Shown here piece after piece: positions 1-6,080 of a stretch of 7,282 nucleotides of DNA. Below the pieces are notes generated by a model. It worked only from the letters and a program-made list of their open reading frames with translations. It ran no database searches and was not told the origin of the DNA. The stretch lies in contig JAIEQQ010000101.1 in the NCBI GenBank assembly GCA_019747615.1, positions 1 to 7,282 of the forward strand. The letters are read 5' to 3'. The DNA comes from Phycisphaerales bacterium. GTDB lineage: Bacteria; Planctomycetota; Phycisphaerae; Phycisphaerales; UBA1924. Numbering within the stretch: position 1 is the first letter of the stretch; each line of letters starts with the position of its first letter. The position numbers and the translations under genes were made by a program.

Positions 1-1
1 C

Positions 2-412
2 TGGCTCCTGCGCATGGCCCGGAACGAGCTCTACAACCTCAATCGCGGCGAGGGCCGTCTCCGCCGCCGCCAAGTCGCTGCGGCTCGCGAGCGAATCGAA
101 GCGACGCCAAACACCCAGCCCCACGTCGCCCTCGGCGAGCTGGCGATCTGGATCAACCGGCTCAGCGACGACCATCGCGAGGTGCTCTTGCTCCGGCACG
201 TCGCGGGCCTCACGTTCGATCAGATCGCGATCGCGCTCGACGAGCCCCGCACCACCGGCGCGTCACGGTATCAGTCCGCGCTGCTGGCCCTCCGCAAGCT
301 CATGACCGCCGGCGATGTGCATTCTGCCGCGCCGCCACTGCCGATCACCCTCCCGTTCGTCGATCGACCCGCGACCCCGCCTCCGGCCCGTGGAGGAACC
401 CGCCATGCGTGA
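2..412 (+). CDS. ECF-type RNA polymerase sigma factor, C-terminal part (5' end outside window)
   Basis: This is the end of a sigma-70 family, ECF-type factor, which directs RNA polymerase to a set of promoters. The frame is open from base 2, and the first residues (WLLRMARNELYNLNR) resemble the end of region 2.4 in ECF factors, so the ATG at base 14 is internal and the true start lies upstream. A basic linker follows. Region 4 spans about visible residues 54-100: LSDDHREVLLLRHVAGLTF is the usual opening of sigma region 4.2, followed by the helix-turn-helix (FDQIAIALDEP...SRYQSALLALRKL). The last ~35 residues are a Pro/Ala-rich tail not needed for the fold. The stop codon overlaps the next gene by 8 bp, so the two are probably co-translated; that gene is a candidate regulator. 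The family is clear. The promoters it recognises cannot be read from this fragment. Confidence 0.88.
   Translation, partial: WLLRMARNELYNLNRGEGRLRRRQVAAARERIEATPNTQPHVALGELAIWINRLSDDHREVLLLRHVAGLTFDQIAIALDEPRTTGASRYQSALLALRKLMTAGDVHSAAPPLPITLPFVDRPATPPPARGGTRHA
392..396 (+). promoter_or_regulatory. Ribosome binding site of the 405 gene
   Basis: GGAGG lies 8 nt before the ATG at 405, inside the end of the sigma factor gene. It decides the start of the membrane protein: the upstream in-frame ATG at 315 has no comparable site and would add 30 residues that merely re-read the sigma tail in another frame. Confidence 0.7.
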
Positions 413-938
413 AGACCCTCTCCAGATCCTGACTCACGAACTCGCCGACCTCGGCCGGCGCGCCCGCGCCGCCAGCACCGAGATGCCGATGGACGATGAG
501 CTGTTCGTCGAGCTCCGCAACGCGCGCGTGCGCCGGCGCGCGGCGCTCGCCGGAAAGGGCCTGGCCATCGCGGCCTGCCTGATCCTCGGCGCCACCATCA
601 TCAGCGCCGTGCTCGCGATCAACGCCAGAAACTCCGCCCCACACCACCACCACGAGCCGCCGCGCGCCGCAGCACCCTCCACGCCGGCATCCGATCCATC
701 GCAAGCTGCGCAGAACTCCAGCATCGCCGAGCTCAATCGCGTCAACGCCCAAACCGTCAGCCCCGCGCCGGGGCTGGAACAGCTTAATCTCCCCGAAGCA
801 CGGCCCGTCCAGCCGCAAACCGGCGACCCAACCCACTCGCCGCCGCCGCCGCACTCCTCTCAACCGCGGCGCAACATGAAGCTCTCGACCACCACGCCCC
901 CACAGCACGCGGTGCGCTCCGTCTACGCTTGGCCATGA
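405..938 (+). CDS. Single-span membrane protein, putative anti-sigma factor
   Basis: A 177-residue protein that I do not recognise by sequence. The cytoplasmic N-terminal part (about residues 1-48) is charged and helical, with many Arg residues before the membrane. One membrane segment follows (about 50-72, LAIAACLILGATIISAVLAI). The rest is a Pro/Ser/Ala/Gln-rich, low-complexity tail with a four-His run (about 80-83), probably periplasmic. The gene overlaps the sigma factor gene by 8 bp (ATGCGTGA) and has a good GGAGG. One-span proteins encoded directly after ECF sigma factors are often anti-sigma factors, and that is the main argument here. The zinc-binding HxxxCxxC motif of the ZAS class is absent, so if it binds sigma it does so by another fold. 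An alternative is an uncharacterised membrane protein co-expressed for other reasons. Its last bases overlap the DinB gene. Confidence 0.8.
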   Translation: MREDPLQILTHELADLGRRARAASTEMPMDDELFVELRNARVRRRAALAGKGLAIAACLILGATIISAVLAINARNSAPHHHHEPPRAAAPSTPASDPSQAAQNSSIAELNRVNAQTVSPAPGLEQLNLPEARPVQPQTGDPTHSPPPPHSSQPRRNMKLSTTTPPQHAVRSVYAWP

Positions 939-1480
939 GCACCGCCCCATCGCCACGCGCCGTGATCCTCGCCGACGCCGTCGCATCAACCAAAGCCCTC
1001 ACCGCGCGCTACCTCGCGGGCTTCAACGACGTCACGCACGTCCGCCAGACGCCCGACTTGCCGAACCACCTCGCGTGGATCCTGGGCCACTGCGCCCTGA
1101 CCATGCACCGCGTTGCCGCCATGCTCGATCAGGCCGAGCTGCCCGCGTCTGATTTCATCACCGGCGACGGCACCGGCGGCTCGCGCGATCGCGGCGTCTT
1201 TGATCGCGAGGCCGTCGCCTTCGGCAGCCGCCCCGAAGAACGCCACGACCGCTTCCCCACACTCGCCCGCTGCACCGAAATCTACAACCGCGCCAACGAT
1301 CGCCTCGCAAGCTGCATCCGCTCCGCCGACGACGCCACCCTCGACCAGCTCGTGACCTGGGGCTCCGGCCCGCAGATGCCCCTCTGGCAACTCGTCAGCC
1401 GCATGATCTTCCATAACGGCTTCCACACCGGCCAGATTGCCGACCTTCGGCGCGCCCTGGGCTTCCGCTCGGTCTTCTGA
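935..1480 (+). CDS. DinB superfamily protein
   Basis: A 181-residue protein of the DinB/YfiT-like four-helix superfamily, whose members hold a divalent metal between helices. Three His residues fit the family's metal triad: H52 in GHCALTMHR, and H160 and H164 in the C-terminal HNGFHTGQIADLRR, the most diagnostic stretch. The DLPNHLAWILGH segment is also typical. Length is normal for the family. Biochemical roles in the superfamily vary (thiol-dependent transferases, hydrolases, stress-induced proteins of unknown function), so no substrate is proposed. I chose the ATG at 935, which overlaps the previous stop as ATGA; a TTG six bases upstream is in frame but less likely. There is no clear Shine-Dalgarno, consistent with translational coupling. 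As the third gene of the sigma cluster it may belong to the response controlled by that sigma factor, which is an inference. Confidence 0.85.
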   Translation: MSTAPSPRAVILADAVASTKALTARYLAGFNDVTHVRQTPDLPNHLAWILGHCALTMHRVAAMLDQAELPASDFITGDGTGGSRDRGVFDREAVAFGSRPEERHDRFPTLARCTEIYNRANDRLASCIRSADDATLDQLVTWGSGPQMPLWQLVSRMIFHNGFHTGQIADLRRALGFRSVF

Positions 1481-1580
1481 CCACCCGACCAGACTCCGCC
1501 CAAACCGCGTGCAAGTTCGCGGCCCGGTGCCCGCAGCGATTCGCGCTGGAATTGGCCGCAATATGCCCCCGCCCTTCGGC

Positions 1581-1627
1581 GTTCGGCTCCGCACACGACC
1601 GTCCACCCGCGTCGTCAGGAGCCGAAC
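1581..1627 (+). promoter_or_regulatory. Inverted repeat able to mask the ribosome binding site of the 1628 gene
   Basis: GTTCGGCTCC (1581-1590) and GGAGCCGAAC (1618-1627) are perfect 10-bp complements ending right before the ATG at 1628. The 3' arm contains most of the only Shine-Dalgarno-like sequence (AGGAG, 1617-1621). Inside the 27-nt loop a second helix is possible: ACGAC (1595-1599) with GTCGT (1611-1615). In RNA this would form a two-step hairpin of 47 nt that hides the ribosome binding site. There is no T-run after it, so it is not a terminator. It could act as a translational switch (thermosensor, protein or ligand target) or be a chance GC-rich pairing. Confidence 0.5.
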
Positions 1628-2584
1628 ATGCCCACGCGAACACTCGTCATCCTCGCACTTGCCGGCAGCCTCTTCTCATCGTTCGCGGTCGCGGCTGATC
1701 CCGCGCCCGCAGTGCCGGCCGTAGCGCCCGCGATCGCCGTCGAGCCCGCGAACCCGATGGGCGGCCCCAACGTCAAGCCCGCCACAACCACCCCCGAGAA
1801 GCCCACCCTCGTCAAGCGCGACTTCGCCGGCAAGCTGCAGCCGCTGGACGCCCGCCCCGAGTACGTCGCCCTCGATCTGCTGAAGCTCTCGCCCGCTGAG
1901 AAATCCGCGATCGACACGCTCCGCACCGAGCGAGCCGCGCGCATCGACCATGTCCTCAAGAAGCATTACACGATCTTCCTTGACATCCAAGGCGATAGCC
2001 AGAGCGGCGATCGCGTCAAGGCGATGGGCAAGATCCGCGAACTTCGCCAGGCCGAGCCGGATCTCTTTGACCCGCCACTGAGCGAGAAGCTGACCGCCGC
2101 GCTCTCAACCGAGAACAAAGACATCTTCAATGACGTGCTCGCCGAGTACGCCAAGGCCGAGGCCGCGGATCGCACGCCGCCCAAGACGCCCGGCGCAGCC
2201 GCCGGTGAAGACTCGATGCGTGACATGGACCCCGCGGCACCAGCACCGGACGCTCGCCCACGCCGCCGCGCCGCGCCCCAAGGCGCCACCCCGCCGGCGC
2301 TCGATGCGCGCCGCCGCGAAACCATGCTGACAATGCGCGAGTTGGGCGGCTCGCTCAAGGCCACGGTCCAAGATCGAACCAATCAGTCCGCGGCGTTCAT
2401 GAAGGCCATCAGCGCATCGCCCGAACTCGAAGAAAAGATCCGCGAGATCCTCCGCGCCAGCGGCGCAAACAACCCCGGCGCCGAGCCCTCCGCCGAAACT
2501 CGCGCCGAAACCACCCGCAAGATCTTCGCCCTGCTCACGCCCGAACAACGCGCCCAGTGGCTCGCGGCCAGTCGTGAGAAGTAA
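1628..2584 (+). CDS. Secreted helical protein with LTxxQ-like motifs, function unknown
   Basis: A 318-residue exported protein that I do not recognise. It starts with a signal peptide (charged TR, then hydrophobic LVILALAGSLFSSFAVA; cleavage probably after residue 22 or 23). There is no Cys at the cleavage site, so it is not a lipoprotein. A Pro/Ala-rich stretch follows to about 60. A helical, charged region (about 75-180) contains KLSPAEKSAIDTLRTER. A basic, Pro-rich linker (about 182-228) leads to a second helical region (about 229-318) ending in LTPEQRAQWLAA. LSPAEK and LTPEQR resemble the LTxxQ motif of Spy/CpxP-type periplasmic proteins, but two short motifs are too little to assign that family. 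The start has AGGAG 6 nt upstream, inside a potential hairpin. The gene is separated by 147 bp from the sigma cluster, in which I saw no convincing promoter, and ends at a convergent terminator. Confidence 0.82.
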   Translation: MPTRTLVILALAGSLFSSFAVAADPAPAVPAVAPAIAVEPANPMGGPNVKPATTTPEKPTLVKRDFAGKLQPLDARPEYVALDLLKLSPAEKSAIDTLRTERAARIDHVLKKHYTIFLDIQGDSQSGDRVKAMGKIRELRQAEPDLFDPPLSEKLTAALSTENKDIFNDVLAEYAKAEAADRTPPKTPGAAAGEDSMRDMDPAAPAPDARPRRRAAPQGATPPALDARRRETMLTMRELGGSLKATVQDRTNQSAAFMKAISASPELEEKIREILRASGANNPGAEPSAETRAETTRKIFALLTPEQRAQWLAASREK

Positions 2585-2588
2585 GGAA

Positions 2589-2712
2589 CGGCAACCGGCA
2601 ACCGGCAATCGGCAATCGTGAAAGCCAGAATGCCAAGACCCCGGCGCAAGAGGTGCCGGGGTCGTTTCGTTTTGGCTTTCCACGATTGCCGATTGCCGAA
2701 TCCCGATTGCCG
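2589..2712 (+). repeat. Composite heptamer-terminator element, copy 1
   Basis: This element fills nearly the whole 136-bp gap between two converging genes. The left array has four 7-bp units (GGCAACC twice, GGCAATC twice; 2590-2617). The right array has the complementary units (GATTGCC, GATTGCC, GAATCCC, GATTGCC; 2684-2711). Between them lies an intrinsic terminator. The arms pair perfectly over 18 bp (2603-2620 with 2681-2698), then, after a one-base bulge, over AAAGCCA/TGGCTTT (2621-2627 with 2673-2679), then over the 9-bp terminator stem. Pairing also continues outward imperfectly (10 of 14 Watson-Crick matches). The 32-bp right arm (2681-2712) is identical to 6014-6045 in copy 2. No transposase is encoded here. 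Confidence 0.8.
2637..2673 (+). terminator. Rho-independent terminator after the secreted protein gene
   Basis: GACCCCGGC (2637-2645) and GCCGGGGTC (2655-2663) form a perfect 9-bp stem with a 9-nt loop, followed on the + strand by the T-rich GTTTCGTTTT (2664-2673). It lies 52 bp after the stop of the + strand gene. The - strand permease ends at 2721 and faces the same stem; the T-run on that side is much weaker (TTGGCATT), so it primarily serves the + strand. The longer flanking pairings may help it stop both transcripts. Confidence 0.8.
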
Positions 2713-2720
2713 ACGTCCCC

Positions 2721-4643
2721 CTACTTCATCCCCGCCAGCTTTCGCACCGTCATATCGAAGTTCCGCGTCATCGCCGAGCGCATGCCGTAGACGACCGCGA
2801 TGTGGGCCGTCGCCGAGAGCAGCGCGCCGATGAACAGCCCCGTGCGGGCGGCGCTCATGCCCGATCCTTCGGTCCCGGCGGTTCCGAACATCGCCAGCTC
2901 CGGGTAGATCAGCGCGTAGGCGGTTGATGCCGGGCTCAGCGCGCCCAGCACGCTTCCAAGCACGTTGACCGAGTACGCCGCGTTCCACGCGCACAGGCCA
3001 ACGAAGCCCGCGACCACCGACATCACGCCCACCGACCACACGACCGCCCCGAGCGTCCCCTTGCTCCGCAGGCTCATGTACATCCCCACCATGACGCACA
3101 GCGCCATGAACGGCAGCGTCACCAGCGTCGCGACGATGAACGCCTCGGCCAGCACCAATGGCGCAACGCTCGTCGCAGCGACCGCCGCGCCGCCGCCGCC
3201 CCACCCGCGAGACGCGGACATCGTGTACGTCACGCCGATCGGGTTCGGATCCCCCAGCCCGCCAATCTCACCGATGAACGAATACACGCCCGCAAGCCCC
3301 AGCGTCACCAGCGGCACCGCCAGCATCGGCAACAGGTAATACACCATCCCTCGCAGCTTGCCCGTCAGATACTGGCTCGGCGTGATCGGCGTCGTCAGCA
3401 GCAAATCCAGCGTGCCATCCTCACGCTCGCGGCTCACACTCGTCGCCGCCATGTTGATCGCCACCAGCGTGATCACCGCAAGCTCCCCCACCACCGTGAA
3501 CAGCATCACCGTCCGGAACGTGCCCGGCGACAACCGCCCGAGGTGCAGCAACATCACCAGCGCCGCCCCGAAACCAACGCCCGCGATCAGGAACCCCCAG
3601 CGCGACGCGGTCCGCCCGAACGTCGCGTTCCGCGATGCCGCCTCGCGCCACGAGATCGGGTTCGTCCACACGTGGCGCGCCGCCCGAGTCTGCGCCCCCG
3701 CCGCGGCGAACCCGAGCAGCCTCCGATACCACGGCGCCCGAGCGCTGCCATCGGCATTGCTCCCGCGACCGCCGGACCCACCAAGCCCACCCACGCCCGC
3801 GATCCCGCCGATGCGAACGGTGATGATGCTCGCGCCGATCAACAGAACACTGACAATCCCCGACAGCGCACAGAACGTCTGCACCGGCGCGACCAAAAAC
3901 CACCGATCCCATCCGGCCGCCTGCTCGACCGGCATCGACGCGTAGCCCGTCGAATCTAGCAGCGCCCGCACCGAGAGGAACGGGTTCAGCGCCGTGAAGT
4001 ACGTCACCGTCGTCCCGCCGCCGATCACCCCATCACAGCCCAGTGTGAGCACGATGAAGCTCACCACCGAGATGTAGAACGTAAACACCGCCCGCTTGCC
4101 CACCACGCGGCTCACGCTCAACGCCACCGCGGCGCAGCCGACCACCACCGCGGCGCACGCCGCGATCGCGTAGCTCGCCAGAATCGTCTCGCCCGACACA
4201 CCGCCGAAGTACTGCGTCACCGCGAACAGCGGCAGACTCGCCAGCAGCAACGCCAGAATGAAGAACAACCGCCCGATCAGATTCCCCAGCACAATCTCCG
4301 CGGCCCCCAGCGGCGTTGTCAGCAAAATGTCCCACGTCTGCGGGTCCGCCTCCTGCGCAATCGCCCCGGCCATGAACACCGGCGCCAGCACACAGATGAG
4401 CCCGATCTGCAGATACGCGATCGCCTGAAAGCTCAGCGCCCCGGCGGATGCCAGCTCGCGAAACGACATCTCGTCGGCCTTTACATTGATCACCAGTGCC
4501 CACAGCAGCACCGCGATCAGCACGCCCAAGTAGCCCAGCCTCAAGTACAGATGCTTGGCCCGCCGCGAGCCGTTATGCACAAGGCGCACCGCGATCGGGT
4601 TGATCGGGCCAAGACGCAACAAAGATCGCAAGAGCACCGGCAT
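2721..4643 (-). CDS. ABC-2-type transporter permease, two fused halves
   Basis: A 640-residue inner-membrane protein with about 12 hydrophobic segments, in two sets of about six (roughly 38-278 and 350-622). Each half has the same plan: an NPI motif (15-17 and 328-330), a basic loop and a first membrane span; a span followed by the cytoplasmic ABC-2 signature (QEADPQTWDILLTTPL at 97-112; SREREDGTLDLLLTTPI at 404-420); then four more spans. NPFLSVRALLD (220-230) and SPASTAYALIYPE (570-582) occupy matching places. A Gly-rich, polar linker (about 280-305) joins the halves, and a Gly-rich loop (about 457-488) is inserted in the second. ABC-2 permeases usually have six spans and dimerise, so this chain may form the whole pore. 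The substrate cannot be told. GGAGG lies 10 nt before the start. The gene follows an ABC ATPase gene by 77 bp on the same strand. Confidence 0.85.
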   Translation of the reverse strand: MPVLLRSLLRLGPINPIAVRLVHNGSRRAKHLYLRLGYLGVLIAVLLWALVINVKADEMSFRELASAGALSFQAIAYLQIGLICVLAPVFMAGAIAQEADPQTWDILLTTPLGAAEIVLGNLIGRLFFILALLLASLPLFAVTQYFGGVSGETILASYAIAACAAVVVGCAAVALSVSRVVGKRAVFTFYISVVSFIVLTLGCDGVIGGGTTVTYFTALNPFLSVRALLDSTGYASMPVEQAAGWDRWFLVAPVQTFCALSGIVSVLLIGASIITVRIGGIAGVGGLGGSGGRGSNADGSARAPWYRRLLGFAAAGAQTRAARHVWTNPISWREAASRNATFGRTASRWGFLIAGVGFGAALVMLLHLGRLSPGTFRTVMLFTVVGELAVITLVAINMAATSVSREREDGTLDLLLTTPITPSQYLTGKLRGMVYYLLPMLAVPLVTLGLAGVYSFIGEIGGLGDPNPIGVTYTMSASRGWGGGGAAVAATSVAPLVLAEAFIVATLVTLPFMALCVMVGMYMSLRSKGTLGAVVWSVGVMSVVAGFVGLCAWNAAYSVNVLGSVLGALSPASTAYALIYPELAMFGTAGTEGSGMSAARTGLFIGALLSATAHIAVVYGMRSAMTRNFDMTVRKLAGMK

Positions 4644-4653
4644 GACTGCACCG

Positions 4654-4658
4654 CCTCC
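4654..4658 (-). promoter_or_regulatory. Ribosome binding site of the permease gene
   Basis: GGAGG on the - strand, 10 nt before the ATG at 4643. It supports the chosen start and independent translation of the permease. The rest of the 77-bp gap after the ATPase gene shows no terminator-like hairpin, so co-transcription is plausible. Confidence 0.6.
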
Positions 4659-4720
4659 CGAAGCCAGGTCCGAAACACCGACTCCTCACCACCGACACCG
4701 CCGCCCACACGAACGCCGAA

Positions 4721-5851
<1,131 letters not shown>

Positions 5852-5883
5852 GGTGCAGATGGTATCGAGGAGTTGGGCAACCG

Positions 5884-6053
5884 GCTGAGGACGGCAATCG
5901 GGATTCGGCAATCGGGAATCGGGAAACGCGTCCGGGAATCGGCAACCGGGAATCGGGAAATGCCCAAAATGAAAAGACCCCGGCGCGCCACGCGCCGGGG
6001 TCTTCTGTATTCACACGATTGCCGATTGCCGAATCCCGATTGCCGTCCTCAGC
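5884..6053 (-). repeat. Composite heptamer-terminator element, copy 2, with 32-bp terminal inverted repeats
   Basis: A 170-bp element between two - strand genes. Its ends, 5884-5915 and 6022-6053, are perfect 32-bp inverted repeats that include GATTGCC units plus an outer GTCCTCAGC. On the + strand the left half holds nine 7-bp units (GGCAATC, GGGATTC, GGGAATC, GGCAACC and variants) at 5893-5927 and 5934-5961, split by a 6-bp spacer. The right half has four (6017-6044). The middle is a strong terminator hairpin. Read on the - strand, the core lines up with copy 1: a GACCCCGGC stem, then a tract of form TTTCnTTTTGG. The two copies are therefore homologous with opposite core orientation. No clear target-site duplication flanks the ends. 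Confidence 0.8.
5966..6004 (-). terminator. Rho-independent terminator after the modular secreted protein gene
   Basis: On the - strand, AAGACCCCGGCGCG (complement of 5991-6004) pairs perfectly with CGCGCCGGGGTCTT (complement of 5974-5987): a 14-bp stem with a 3-nt loop. A T-rich tract TTTTCATTTT (5966-5975) follows, its first bases shared with the stem. It sits 77 bp downstream of the stop at 6081. On the + strand the stem is followed only by TCTTCTGTATT, a poorer tract. Confidence 0.88.
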
Positions 6054-6076
6054 ACTCAGCACTCATCACTCAGCAC
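6049..6076. repeat. Tandem heptamer array TCAGCAC, four units
   Basis: Four 7-bp units on the + strand: TCAGCAC, TCAGCAC, TCATCAC, TCAGCAC. The array begins inside the end of the composite element and stops 4 bp before the stop codon of the modular secreted protein. Its period equals that of the GATTGCC array, and it continues in the same register: units counted every 7 bases from 6017 run through GTCCTCA, GCACTCA, GCACTCA and TCACTCA without a slip. Confidence 0.7.
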
Positions 6077-6080
6077 TGCC

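Noticed and set aside
315..404. Longer start for the membrane protein at 315
   Set aside because: The extra 30 residues re-read the sigma factor gene in another frame, and the only good ribosome binding site (392-396) serves the ATG at 405.
929..934. TTG start of the DinB gene at 929
   Set aside because: The ATG at 935 forms a standard ATGA overlap with the previous stop and adds no unexplained residues.
345..989. Long - strand frame opposite the sigma cluster
   Set aside because: Very Arg/Gly-rich translation with no domain. It is a shadow of GC-rich codon usage opposite supported genes.
1481..1580. Promoter upstream of the secreted protein gene
   Set aside because: No convincing -35/-10 or sigma-54 pattern is visible. 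The AT-richer stretch near 1550-1565 is too weak to call, and promoter patterns in this group are poorly known to me.
3358..3959. Long + strand frames opposite the permease gene
   Set aside because: Low-complexity Pro/Arg/Ser/Thr-rich translations with no recognisable motif; the opposite frame encodes a clear membrane protein.
5852..5911. N-terminal extension of the ABC ATPase to the ATG at 5911
   Set aside because: The first added residues are read from heptamer repeats, which encode similar peptides in other frames too. Family homology begins right after the ATG at 5851.
5900..5957. G-quadruplex from the GGG runs of the left heptamer array
   Set aside because: Several GGG runs exist, but two of the intervening loops are 10-11 nt, too long for a canonical quadruplex. 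The runs are explained by the GGGAATC units.
5884..6076. CRISPR array
   Set aside because: The units are 7 bp without unique spacers, arranged in opposing orientation around a terminator, and no cas gene is present.
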